Shown here in pieces: positions 33,657 to 42,440 of a stretch of 54,413 nucleotides of DNA (positions within the stretch are counted from its first letter, which is position 1; each line of letters begins with the position of its first letter). Source of the DNA: Methylobacterium sp. W2. Its GTDB lineage: Bacteria; Pseudomonadota; Alphaproteobacteria; Rhizobiales; Beijerinckiaceae. Position numbers and translations under genes: made by a program. The stretch spans positions 1-54,413 of the forward strand of contig NZ_VMOA01000038.1 in the NCBI RefSeq assembly GCF_020662345.1. The letters are read 5' to 3'. The notes under the pieces are model-generated. The model ran no database searches and had not been told where the DNA came from. It saw only the letters and a list, made by a program, of their open reading frames with translations.

Positions 33657-35837
33657 ATGCCACATCGCGAGTATCCCGTCCTACTCAATGAGCCCCAGCG
33701 CCTGGAGGCCCTGAAACGCTACAAGGTGATGGACACGCCTCCCGAGGTTGAGTTCGACCATGTGGCGAAGCTCGCCGCCGACCTGTTTCGTGTTCCGACT
33801 GCCCTGGTTTCTTTCGTCGGAGAGGATCGTCAGTTCTTCAAGGCACGCCTAGGTTTTCAAGCCTGTGAGACTTCACGCGCCAATTCATTTTGCGCACATG
33901 GACTCGTAAGTGACGAGGTACTCGTCATCCCAGATGCGCAGGCGGATGTCCGATTTCGGCTCAACCCACTCGTTACCGGCTCGCCCTTCATCCGCTTCTA
34001 TGCCGGAGCCCCCCTCCGCACGCCAACTGGGCAGAGGATCGGCTCAATCTGCATCATCGATGATAAACCTCGTCCATCCTTGAGTGACCATGAGAAGGAG
34101 CTTCTGCAAAGCCTCGGCAGAATCGTCATGGATCATCTGGAGCAACGGCGCCTGAACGTGCTGAAGAATGCTGCCATGAAGATGGCAGCTGCTACCCCAG
34201 ATGCAATCGCATGCTCCCATGAGAACGGCGTGATTACGTTCTGGAATGCAGCGGCCGAACACCTATTCGGTTTCTCTCGCAGGGAGGCAATGGGCCGTCA
34301 TATCGATTTGATCGTTCCTCCGAAGCATCGACAAGCCTATCACGCTGAGATCGAGCGCCTGCGAACAGGGGGGGGAGGCGACCTGGCCGGGACAACCTTT
34401 GAAATCAGCGGTTTGAGAAAGGACGGAACGTCGTTCCCCGTAGAGATCTCCCTCGCACGCTGGCAGGATGGTCCTCGGACAGAGTTCGGTTCGATCATCC
34501 GAGATATCTCAGAGAGACATCAGAGCCAGAAGTATCTGCGGTACCTCACGCAATTCGATCGGATGACCGGTCTGCCAAATCGGGTAAGCTTTCTGGAGAA
34601 GATCGCGCATGCTCTGAAGCAGGCCGGCCAATACACCGTTCTCAAAGTCGGTCTCGACCAGTTCAAGACCATCAACGGTTCCATGGGAATGGCAGCCGGA
34701 GATAATATCCTCATTGCCGCCAGTGAGCGGATCATCAATATCGTGGGACCAGAAGCATTCGTAGCGCGCCTGGGAGGAGACGAGTTCGGCATCCTCGTCC
34801 TCGGAAGCAATGATCTAGTTCAAGCAGAGGCCATCGCCAATCGTATCCTCGCAGGTCTCAGTTTGGCTTTTACAATACAAGGAATTGCCTGCCACATTAG
34901 CGCTAGCGTTGGTATCGTTCTCTGCTCCGAGACATCACAATTCGATGAGCCAGACGCAATCCTGAAAGGGGCCTTGCTGGCTCTTCAGCAGGCCAAGCTT
35001 GCAGGCGGGAGGCAATATGGATTGTTTCGGTCCGAACTTGGTGAACTCGCGGACGAGCGCCACCGGATCGAGGAAGAGCTCAGAAATGCCTTGGAACGGG
35101 AAGAGTTCGAACTTTATTTCCAGCCTCAGGTGCAGCTCCCGGATCATCGCATCGTCGGTGCTGAGGCCCTATTGAGGTGGCGGCATCCGAAGCAGGGCCT
35201 CTTATCACCTGCTATCTTCCTTCCGGTACTTGAAAGCAGCGCTATCGCGATCCCGGTCGGTGACTGGATCTTACGTACCGCCTGTGCCTTTGCCGCTGAA
35301 GCGGCTACGTCAGGCACTCCGCTCCGCATCGGCGTAAACCTGTTCGCAGCACAGCTGCGGGACACCTTATTATGTGAGAAGATTGCGGATGTGCTGACCA
35401 CCTTCGGGCTTCGTGCAACGCAGCTTGAGCTGGAAATCACCGAAACCACCGTACTAGGCCACGACGAAAGCATTTTAGCGCCGCTGCGCCAGATCCGAGA
35501 GATGGGCGTCGGCATCGCTTTCGATGATTATGGCACCGGCTTCGCCTCTCTGAGTCTGCTGAAGCGTTATCCACTCACGCGCCTTAAGATCGACCGCGAA
35601 TTCGTCCGCGATCTCGAAACTGATCCAGACGATGCGGCGATCGTCAAAGCGGTTTTGGCCCTTGGGGTCAGTCTCGACCTTGAGGTTATTGCCGAAGGGA
35701 TTGAGACTGGCGGACAGGCAGCATTGCTGGCTTCTTATGGGTGCCGCGAAGCCCAGGGATACCTCTTTGGCAAACCTATGCCAGCCCGAAAATTTCTCGG
35801 CATTGCAACTGGGCTACCGCCTGGGGCGGCTTCCTGA
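33657..35837 (+). CDS. GAF-PAS-GGDEF-EAL c-di-GMP protein, probably a phosphodiesterase
   Basis: A 726-residue cytoplasmic protein: GAF (about 25-165), PAS (170-290), GGDEF (298-455) and EAL (470-715). In the cyclase domain GGDEF itself is intact (373-377), but the metal-binding Asp of the usual D-x-D-x-F-K is replaced by Gly (KVGLDQFKTING) and GH-x-x-GD reads GMAAGD, so cyclase activity is doubtful. The EAL domain keeps EALLRW, the Asn of GVNLFAAQ, ELEITET, DDYGTGFASL, KIDREF and AEGIET, so c-di-GMP hydrolysis is expected, perhaps with GTP binding to GGDEF as an allosteric signal. The GAF/PAS ligands are unknown. The next gene is a diguanylate cyclase on the same strand. GC is lower than in the flanks. 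Confidence 0.93.
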   Translation: MPHREYPVLLNEPQRLEALKRYKVMDTPPEVEFDHVAKLAADLFRVPTALVSFVGEDRQFFKARLGFQACETSRANSFCAHGLVSDEVLVIPDAQADVRFRLNPLVTGSPFIRFYAGAPLRTPTGQRIGSICIIDDKPRPSLSDHEKELLQSLGRIVMDHLEQRRLNVLKNAAMKMAAATPDAIACSHENGVITFWNAAAEHLFGFSRREAMGRHIDLIVPPKHRQAYHAEIERLRTGGGGDLAGTTFEISGLRKDGTSFPVEISLARWQDGPRTEFGSIIRDISERHQSQKYLRYLTQFDRMTGLPNRVSFLEKIAHALKQAGQYTVLKVGLDQFKTINGSMGMAAGDNILIAASERIINIVGPEAFVARLGGDEFGILVLGSNDLVQAEAIANRILAGLSLAFTIQGIACHISASVGIVLCSETSQFDEPDAILKGALLALQQAKLAGGRQYGLFRSELGELADERHRIEEELRNALEREEFELYFQPQVQLPDHRIVGAEALLRWRHPKQGLLSPAIFLPVLESSAIAIPVGDWILRTACAFAAEAATSGTPLRIGVNLFAAQLRDTLLCEKIADVLTTFGLRATQLELEITETTVLGHDESILAPLRQIREMGVGIAFDDYGTGFASLSLLKRYPLTRLKIDREFVRDLETDPDDAAIVKAVLALGVSLDLEVIAEGIETGGQAALLASYGCREAQGYLFGKPMPARKFLGIATGLPPGAAS

Positions 35838-36004
35838 AGCAAGCAGATTAGCAATTATCATTCCTTTCATATTTAAAAGCAAGAATGAAGACAACCAACT
35901 GCCAACAGTAAATTTTAGATTTCCTCGTAAAGAGTAGAGAGCCCTATTATGACAATGGTAATTCTTCTCAAAAATCACGAGGACCACCAATCTTAATGGT
36001 AGAG

Positions 36005-37534
36005 ATGGCTTCCATTGGAAAGCTGTCGAAGTGGAGCCGCTCCTCAGCTTGGCTAAGCGCTTTTGGTATTCTGTCAGTGGTTGGCTTATGCGCAATTTCT
36101 GCCCTCATGCTCTGGCAGATGCGCTGGGACACAGCACGGAAAGCAGAGATTACCTCACGCAGTCTGGTGCAAGTACTATCCCGCGATATTGATCGCAATA
36201 TTGATCTATACAACATTGCGCTTCGCACCGTGATTGAGGGCATTCAGCGCCCAGAGGTCATGGATGCCGCTCCTCAATTACGGCATATGCTGCTTTTCGA
36301 TCGTATCACAACTGCTCCAGGATTTGGGTACATCTTAGTACTAGATCAAAATGGGAACGTCATCGCGAATTCACAGACTCTTGGTCCAACCTCAATCAAT
36401 GTGGCCGATCGCGAATATTTTCAGTACTTCGCTGCCAATGCGGACGACAACTTGCATGTGAGCGCTCCGGTGATTTCGCGAGTCAGTGGACAATGGATGC
36501 TTACACTAAGCCGGCGGATCTCGAATGCCGAGGGCGCTTTTCAGGGTGTTGTTACAGGCGGCATCTATCTCAGCTATTTTCATAGCCTTTTCTCTAGTGT
36601 CGATGTCAATAATCCAGGAACAGTTACCCTATCTGGGCCTGGTGGAACGATTGTAATGCGGGAGCCTTATGAACCAAAACAAATTGGCACGAGCATATCC
36701 CAAACCGTAAGCTATGAGAGCATCGTGGAGATGAAGAGCGGCAGCTTTACCGGACCTGCGATGCTCGGCACAGGTGACAGGCTCTTCGTCTTCACGCAGA
36801 TCCAGGATTTACCGCTCTATCTGAGCGTAGCGCTGCCCTTACATGATATCTACGCCGGATGGTGGTGGAAAGCTTTGGCGCTTGGGTTTGTCGTACTCGC
36901 CCTCAGTGCAACGATCATTGCGCTCATATGGCGACTTGGCCGGGAGCTTTTCCATAGGACGCAAGCTGAGCAGATTACCGCGGCTCTCAATATCGAATTG
37001 AATAAACTGGCTACCACGGATGCATTAACGGGCCTTTTTAACCGGAGGCAGTTCGATATATCCCTTTCAAAGGAATGGCGTCGAGCAGTACGAAATCAAC
37101 ATCAGCTCTCATTGCTTATTCTAGATGCTGATTATTTTAAGGGCTTCAATGACCGTTACGGACATCAGAAAGGAGATGAAGCGCTACAGTTGATCGCCCG
37201 CTCAATCGAGGCCGCTATCGACCGCAGCCATGATATTGCGTGTCGGATTGGCGGAGAAGAGTTCGCGGTGGTACTGCCAGACACGGATCCCGCTGGTGCA
37301 ATAGTTGTAGCTGAACGTATCCGCATGTCTGTCTTAGGCTGGAAAGTTCCGCATGCGGTGAACCCTCATGCCTTGCTGACCATCAGTGGTGGTTTAGCTC
37401 ATATTCTCGAAACAAACGTCGTTGACCCAACAACTTTGATAGCGGCCGCGGATCAGGCGCTTTATGAGGCTAAGGCAGGTGGGCGGAATCAAGTACGGGC
37501 CAGCGCAAATAACAGCAGTCCATCAATCGGTTAG
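36005..37534 (+). CDS. Transmembrane diguanylate cyclase with dCache-like sensor
   Basis: A 509-residue protein starting MASIGKLSKWSRSSAWLSAF. A first membrane helix (about residues 17-40) is followed by a periplasmic PDC/dCache-type sensor (about 55-290, with YILVLDQNGNVIANSQTLGP), a second helix (about 293-318) and a cytoplasmic GGDEF domain. The cyclase has the metal Asp (LLILDADYFKGFNDRYGH), GGEEF (RIGGEEFAVVLP) and an intact inhibitory RxxD site five residues before it (RSHD), so it should make c-di-GMP with product inhibition. It stands 167 bp after a probable phosphodiesterase. AT-rich codon use suggests acquisition. Confidence 0.92.
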   Translation: MASIGKLSKWSRSSAWLSAFGILSVVGLCAISALMLWQMRWDTARKAEITSRSLVQVLSRDIDRNIDLYNIALRTVIEGIQRPEVMDAAPQLRHMLLFDRITTAPGFGYILVLDQNGNVIANSQTLGPTSINVADREYFQYFAANADDNLHVSAPVISRVSGQWMLTLSRRISNAEGAFQGVVTGGIYLSYFHSLFSSVDVNNPGTVTLSGPGGTIVMREPYEPKQIGTSISQTVSYESIVEMKSGSFTGPAMLGTGDRLFVFTQIQDLPLYLSVALPLHDIYAGWWWKALALGFVVLALSATIIALIWRLGRELFHRTQAEQITAALNIELNKLATTDALTGLFNRRQFDISLSKEWRRAVRNQHQLSLLILDADYFKGFNDRYGHQKGDEALQLIARSIEAAIDRSHDIACRIGGEEFAVVLPDTDPAGAIVVAERIRMSVLGWKVPHAVNPHALLTISGGLAHILETNVVDPTTLIAAADQALYEAKAGGRNQVRASANNSSPSIG

Positions 37535-37633
37535 AGGTAGTCGCCCTCCTTCTTTAAGACGATGACAAAGATGGCGCGGGTAGCTCAACCGTGAAGCGGT
37601 ACTTCCAACTAAGCTAAAACCGATGCTCTCAAA

Positions 37634-38014
37634 TCATGGGTGTTGATCTCTAACTATCGATGATCGAGCTAGGCTGACACTTCTCCTTGAAAGGCGGCTT
37701 CCATTACCATAGGGCCCACCGCGGTACCCTTGACAGGACTGCCGATGGATCGCCTTCCCGAGCTCGCCAGCAACATGGTGTAGGGTTGCCTGATCGCATG
37801 TCGCCGCGACCCGTGTCCCAAGTTCCCGGGTATGGGTTCGGGCGTAGAGAAAGGCAGCCAATCGCGCCCGGGTACGCTCGGGGATGCCTGCAACCAAGTC
37901 GGGGATGGCGTCCGCGTGAGCGCGGTAGATCCTCCCAAGCTTGTCCTCGGAAATGGGGCAACCGTGGTCGAAGTCCTCGATGCCGATCGAACGAGCCTGT
38001 TGAGCCAAGGGCAT
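37634..38014 (-). CDS. Hypothetical protein
   Basis: A 126-residue soluble protein: acidic N-terminus, central helical part with IPERTRARLAAFLYARTHTR and TCDQATLHHVAGELGKAIHR, and a C-terminal basic, Gly/Ser-rich tail. No membrane segment or named motif. The helical central segment is protein-like and supports a real gene. Function unknown. It sits alone between the diguanylate cyclase and a small exported protein. Confidence 0.55.
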   Translation of the reverse strand: MPLAQQARSIGIEDFDHGCPISEDKLGRIYRAHADAIPDLVAGIPERTRARLAAFLYARTHTRELGTRVAATCDQATLHHVAGELGKAIHRQSCQGYRGGPYGNGSRLSRRSVSLARSSIVRDQHP

Positions 38015-38071
38015 TAATGCAGGGTCTTGGTTAACGATTGGTGATCGGTCTACACATGGTGGGAGGAGCCA

Positions 38072-38275
38072 TCAACAAATGCTCGGCTTGCACACCTTCA
38101 CAGGTCGTGGATCCACCGCCCCCGTTGTCTCTGGGTCACGGCTCAGCGAGGCATGGTCAGCCGGCTGTGGGGCGGTCTTCGGGATCTTCATCAGTTGGAA
38201 GGCGCAGATGCAGCATAGAGCTAGGGATGCCAGCCAGAGGGCGCCTCTCGCTGTTCTTACGGTACGTTTTGACAT
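38072..38275 (-). CDS. Small membrane-anchored or exported protein
   Basis: A 67-residue protein with a basic start and one hydrophobic helix (GALWLASLALCCICAFQLMK). A polar Pro-rich tail containing two further Cys (KVCKPSIC) follows. It is probably an anchored periplasmic peptide or lipoprotein-like product; no lipobox fits well. No family recognised. Confidence 0.5.
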   Translation of the reverse strand: MSKRTVRTARGALWLASLALCCICAFQLMKIPKTAPQPADHASLSRDPETTGAVDPRPVKVCKPSIC

Positions 38276-38372
38276 GGCCCCCAGGTTGAACCTGGATAGT
38301 TAGCAGGTTCCTAACGCCGTTCCCTAGGGTCGCTCCAGTGAACTTGAGCGTGCAAACTTGAAGCAGGCTTCC

Positions 38373-39503
38373 TTAGATAGCGATAGGGCTGACTGTTTCG
38401 GCAGCAAGCCAGTCTATAACCGCGCTCAGCGCCTGCCGCTCGCTTCGCCCCGCCTTCAAGCTGGCTTCATAGGCTTCGATCTGCCCGTCGGCGCTGGATC
38501 CTTTGCGGGCAATCGTGCGGGCATGGCGGCACTCGGCTTCGCAACCCAGGGCGGCGGCATCTTCGGCCACGAGATCGAGGAGAGAGTCGACGAGCTTCGG
38601 TAGGCGGACGCCCTTCAGCGTCGCCTCGTCGATGAACGTGCCGTGGATGCCGGAACGCTCTGCCCGCCACAGGTTCTCCATGACGAACCCGCGGGACGCC
38701 CCGGTCAGCCCGGCATGGATGTCAGGCCTGTGATCGACGAGGCGCACGAGACAGCGATAGAGCGCGGCGATGGCAAGCGTGTCGTCGAGGCGGGTGCAAC
38801 TGTCAGCCACGCGCAATTCCAAAGTCGGGAACCGGATCGAGGGACGGATGTGCCACCAGAAATAGGTGGCATCCTTCACCGCCCCCGATGTCGTCATGCC
38901 TTCGACGTAGCGGTCGTAATCGGCAGCATCGTCGAAGCGTTCGGGCAGGCCGGTGCGCGGCAGCTCAGCATAGGCCCGCATCCGATAGCCGGCGAGGCCG
39001 GTCCGGCGCTTCTCCCAGAACGGCGAGGACGTGGATAGGGCCAGCAGAACCGGCAGGAATGGCAGCAGGCGGTTCATGAGATCCACCCGCGCCTCCGGGC
39101 GGGGGACCTCGACGTGGATATGGAGGCCGCACACCACCGAGCGGCGACCGACGATCTGGAGGTCGTCCATCATATCGACGTAGCGGGATTTCGCGGTTTC
39201 CTGTTGTGCCGGCCAGAGAGCTGTGGGGTGCGTGCCAGCAGCGAAAACGAGCAATCCGTGCTTCAGACCTATCTCCGCCAGGCCGGTCCGTAGCCCTGAC
39301 AAAACGCTACGAGCTTCCTCGAAACGTTCCGAGGGCTTGGTGCAAATTTCGATCTGGTTCTGAAGCAGTTCGCGCTCGACGCTATCAAACCGCTTGGCCA
39401 CCTCCTTGTGGAAGCGCTCGACGGAGCGAGTCGGCGCGCCGCGCGACCGTGCGCTGGCGAGGAACATCTCCTCCTCGATGCCGAACTTGAACGCATGCGC
39501 CAT
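38373..39503 (-). CDS. YbdK-type carboxylate-amine ligase
   Basis: A 376-residue protein of the GCS2 / YbdK family (length typical). The N-terminal FKFGIEEEMFL is the signature of glutamate-cysteine-ligase-like ATP-grasp-related enzymes, followed by ERELLQNQIEICTKPSERF, VVCGLHIHVEV and the C-terminal RFPTLELRVADSCTRLDDT. These enzymes join an amino group to a carboxylate using ATP; E. coli YbdK has weak gamma-glutamylcysteine ligase activity, and true substrates are unknown. Cytoplasmic. It is followed on the same strand by small genes, and a strong ribosome site is not obvious. Confidence 0.9.
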   Translation of the reverse strand: MAHAFKFGIEEEMFLASARSRGAPTRSVERFHKEVAKRFDSVERELLQNQIEICTKPSERFEEARSVLSGLRTGLAEIGLKHGLLVFAAGTHPTALWPAQQETAKSRYVDMMDDLQIVGRRSVVCGLHIHVEVPRPEARVDLMNRLLPFLPVLLALSTSSPFWEKRRTGLAGYRMRAYAELPRTGLPERFDDAADYDRYVEGMTTSGAVKDATYFWWHIRPSIRFPTLELRVADSCTRLDDTLAIAALYRCLVRLVDHRPDIHAGLTGASRGFVMENLWRAERSGIHGTFIDEATLKGVRLPKLVDSLLDLVAEDAAALGCEAECRHARTIARKGSSADGQIEAYEASLKAGRSERQALSAVIDWLAAETVSPIAI

Positions 39504-39560
39504 TCGAACTGTTCTCTCTGGATTCGAGACCGCTAAGGCCTTGCCCGTTCGCGCCGCTGC

Positions 39561-39776
39561 TCAGGTCGAGGAATGGCTCGCTGGCGACGTTGCGCGTCGG
39601 TGACACGGCCACCCATTCAATCCGCAGGCCCGCTTGAGCCGTGCATCGGCTCTGGCGACGAGCTGAGCAGATCGATCGCCGTCACCGCTGGCCGCAGCAC
39701 GGTCCGCCGAAACGACATCGCGCTTGGCGAGGCGGTACAGCACGTAAGCGTAGAAGCGCGTGAGTGGCTCCGGCAT
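39561..39776 (-). CDS. Small helical protein
   Basis: A 71-residue protein from ATG 39776, preceded by GAGGAGGG about 6 nt upstream, which decides this start over 39911. It begins MPEPLTRFYAYVLYRLAKRD and continues as a charged helix with a basic Pro/Ser-rich end. No membrane helix. Not recognised; it lies upstream of and in the same direction as the YbdK gene (58 bp) and could be its operon partner. Confidence 0.6.
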   Translation of the reverse strand: MPEPLTRFYAYVLYRLAKRDVVSADRAAASGDGDRSAQLVARADARLKRACGLNGWPCHRRATSPASHSST

Positions 39777-39992
39777 CGACAGCCCTCCTCGAAAGTTGAG
39801 CGAGCATGCAAAATATATACGCGGATTGCGCCAAGGTGTGGACTGGAAAGCTGTCCGCAGCAGTCCCGCCGCCCCGATCTGGTCACGAGGCCGGCGGGGA
39901 GGATCGTCCACTTATCGCCTATGGTCGGATGCCGATCTCAATGGGATGCAGAAGTCCATGGCGGACACTATGCGGCAGGAACGCCTCGCTAG

Positions 39993-40241
39993 TCATTGCA
40001 GCCATCGTGTCTTTAGATGCCAATGCGCTGCATTTCTGGCAGTGCCGCTGGGCACACGCTGCGGTGAAAGCCTTTCGCCCATAGCCGCTTCCAAGGCCTG
40101 TAAAGCCATTGCAATACGTTCGGGGATCTCACCCTCTACCAGAGGAAAGGCCTCCGATACCGCACAATCTACCCCGACCATAAAGGGCGACGGCCACCCA
40201 GCTCCGCTAAGGAAATGCCGTGTCTGGAGCGACTTGTTCAT
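39993..40241 (-). CDS. Small conserved protein, paralogue of the gene at 6374-6571
   Basis: An 82-residue protein whose residues 20-52 (FMVGVDCAVSEAFPLVEGEI, then PERIAMALQALEAA) match the gene at 6374-6571 (FKIGVDYAMGDAFPLIEGDF, then PERIALAMEALEA). The N-terminus and the C-terminal 30 residues differ. A small alpha/beta fold with an I-A-x-A helix is likely. Function unknown. Two copies, both beside other small accessory genes, suggest a mobile or regulatory small-protein family. Confidence 0.65.
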   Translation of the reverse strand: MNKSLQTRHFLSGAGWPSPFMVGVDCAVSEAFPLVEGEIPERIAMALQALEAAMGERLSPQRVPSGTARNAAHWHLKTRWLQ

Positions 40242-40456
40242 ACAAAAAACTGACGGCTGCGGCGCCGGTTCGCTGACGAGTAGCCCATCTACCCGCGAAC
40301 GAGCTTAATCGCCGAAAAGCAGCTTGGTTCAGCGGCTTGTAAGATAATTTCCGATATTCGCCCCAGTCGCGTTTCCGCGGAAAACCTGTTTCCCTATAAG
40401 TTCGCTATTGGTTCTCTGGCTGAATAGATCCATTAGATCCAAATCTTCCGGCTTCG

Positions 40457-40909
40457 TTACGATGCGATGGACGGCTTCACGCGAGTCTGCTGGAGCAGTG
40501 ATCCCTTGTCGACCACCAATGCGGCGGCGATCTCTTCGAGTGATTTATGCTCGACTTCGCTGATTCCCTCATGGTCTGCGGCATCGGCAGCGATGAGGAA
40601 TACCCCGTTCCGCTGTTCGAGGGATCGGTCCGCGATGGCGGCCACGCGGCTCAGGTTGTCCGCCCGTCCGACGCGGGTCCGAGCCCTCGCGATCCCGTCG
40701 AACAGCTCTGCTTCCAGCATCAGCGTGTCGTAGCCCTTTTCAATGATCGGATTGGCGCGCATGGCCGCGAGGGCGACCTCGACCTCCCCCTCATCCACCT
40801 CGCTGTCGGCCACAACCACGTTCGAGGCCGCCGACACGGCCGCCTGCATAAGCGTCTTGTCGCCCATATAGGCCGTGACGCTTTCGACGAGATCTTGGAA
40901 AATGCCCAT
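40457..40909 (-). CDS. TerB-family tellurite-resistance-like protein
   Basis: A 150-residue acidic helical protein of the TerB/TerB-like family: MGIFQDLVESVTAYMGDKTL, then VVVADSEVDEGEVEVALAAM, which contains the metal-binding acidic motif, and a second acidic repeat (AADAADHEGISEVEHKSLEE). TerB proteins bind divalent cations and act in membrane-associated stress and phage-defence-linked ter systems. No terC, terD or terZ is seen here, so the gene is an orphan. Cytoplasmic, no signal peptide. Confidence 0.88.
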   Translation of the reverse strand: MGIFQDLVESVTAYMGDKTLMQAAVSAASNVVVADSEVDEGEVEVALAAMRANPIIEKGYDTLMLEAELFDGIARARTRVGRADNLSRVAAIADRSLEQRNGVFLIAADAADHEGISEVEHKSLEEIAAALVVDKGSLLQQTRVKPSIAS

Positions 40910-41300
40910 TTCGGACTCCTAAGGGCGACCCACCCAATGCGCCGCGCAGACGCAACGCTCAAGGCAGCCCAAGGTCTCGTTTGATCGGCTTTTAAGTTGC
41001 GCGCCAGAAGGCGTGCTCATCCTCGGTTCACGGGGGCGGCGGGGCGGGTCGTCCATCTCACGCTGAGCCGGTACGCAACTTAGCTCGACGGAGAGGATGG
41101 TCCGCATCGGTTAGCGGGCGGACAAACAGGATGTAGATGCGAAGGCCCACATTGGGACTGGGGCGCCGGCCACTCTCTGTGGAGGGTCTCAGCCAGTGCT
41201 TCAACGAGATTGAAAGGGAAGCTGAGCATATTGCTACGGGCGACAATCGCGACCGCCCCTTGCCCTAGCGCCCAGAGCGTGAGGGTTCTAAGGAAAACCT
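40910..41300. other. 391-bp region before the two-gene cassette
   Basis: No supported gene; frames on the minus strand are Arg/Pro-rich. The right end must carry the promoter of the cassette starting at 41301; a clear sigma-70 site was not recognised. Confidence 0.4.
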
Positions 41301-42440
41301 ATGCCTGATGGGAGTGACACCTTCGAACTGAGATATGTGGGAGCCCGCTTCGACGGGGGGCACCTTCCGCTCGACGTGCTCCCAGACCTGTTCGCGTTTC
41401 GCGACTTGATTATCGCGCGGGCTAAAGAGCAGTGGCTAAGGGAAAACCCCGGTCGCCTGCGGCTTCCACGAGGCTTCAACCACAGCCTTCTCTTCGACCT
41501 CGTCGGCATAACCGACGAAAGTGCCGGGCCGCAAATCAAGTGGGACCGTGACGCTGCTGCCCGCGGTTCGCCTGAGTTAGCCAATGAGATAGGCACACTT
41601 CTGGAGCAGGCATACGCGGAAACGGCCCTCCTGTTCAGCGGCGCTGCGCAGGGTAGATTCCCAAACGTCCTGCCGCGAGATCAACTCCATGCGCTCAACC
41701 GGTTCGGGTCTGCGCTTCGCCCAGGCGAAAAAATCGAATTAAAGGGTCAGAATGACAACCGGGGCGAGGTAATCTACGTTGATTTTGATCGACGGAAAAA
41801 CTTGCTTACCAAGGTTGGAGAGACCTATACACAAAGATATGCTGGGTCTGGAACATTAGTCACCACTTCGTCGGATGGCTTTATTGCGCTTGACACAAAT
41901 GAACTCGGCAGAATAATTCTTACGATTCCGAGTGAAATCGTCCTCGAACATTACGATGGGAACTTGGGGTCAGATGTTCAGTTCGATCTAATGATCGTAC
42001 TCGACGTGAGCGACAAGTTTCGCGCTGTACAGGAATGCCTCGATGTTACAATTGTTGACGCGAGCGATGACCAAGAGTTTAGAGATGCAATGACTCGCAT
42101 TGCCGAACTGAGAAAGTTGGAAAAAGGGTGGCTCGACGGGGATGGTGAAGCCATATCTCAAGGAGCAATTAAAACCGCTCGCGCGGTGTTGCATAGGCGG
42201 CCCGACATCGCGAAGCTGCGGCTTGGCATCTTCCCGACCGAAGAGGGCGGATTGACCTTCGAGTTTCATAGAGACGGGTGGAACCACGCTCTCGAAATGA
42301 TGCCGGCGAATGCCGTTGAGTGGTTCGCTACCGAGCGCGGTGGGCCAGACTCCATTGAACCCACGCTTTTCCAGATTAGTGATCAAGCTTTCTGGGATCA
42401 GTTGGACGGCAGGATAGGGCGGTTTTCGAAAGATGGGTGA
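41301..42440 (+). CDS. Uncharacterised protein, first gene of a two-gene cassette
   Basis: A 379-residue soluble protein with no signal peptide or membrane helix. Landmarks: an N-terminal FELRYVGARFDGGHLPLDVL and LFAFRDLIIARAKEQWLREN; a beta-rich middle with SGTLVTTSSDGFIALDTNEL; and a C-terminal block with RKLEKGWLDGDGEAIS, then RLGIFPTEEGGLTFEFHRDG and NHALEM. I recall similar large proteins with an LxxGWLDGxG...PTxEGGxxxEW pattern that are regularly paired with a small RQVHP protein, as here, in unrelated bacteria. I know no described function. The last 8 nt overlap the next gene, so the two form one unit. Internal AT-rich codons suggest transfer. Confidence 0.8.
   Translation: MPDGSDTFELRYVGARFDGGHLPLDVLPDLFAFRDLIIARAKEQWLRENPGRLRLPRGFNHSLLFDLVGITDESAGPQIKWDRDAAARGSPELANEIGTLLEQAYAETALLFSGAAQGRFPNVLPRDQLHALNRFGSALRPGEKIELKGQNDNRGEVIYVDFDRRKNLLTKVGETYTQRYAGSGTLVTTSSDGFIALDTNELGRIILTIPSEIVLEHYDGNLGSDVQFDLMIVLDVSDKFRAVQECLDVTIVDASDDQEFRDAMTRIAELRKLEKGWLDGDGEAISQGAIKTARAVLHRRPDIAKLRLGIFPTEEGGLTFEFHRDGWNHALEMMPANAVEWFATERGGPDSIEPTLFQISDQAFWDQLDGRIGRFSKDG

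Noticed and set aside
37577..37650. tRNA-Gly-like stretch (GCGCGGGTAGCTCAA, then ACTTCCAACT)
   Set aside because: The acceptor and T-stems do not pair, and the segment overlaps the end of a protein gene. At most a decayed tRNA fragment; not called.
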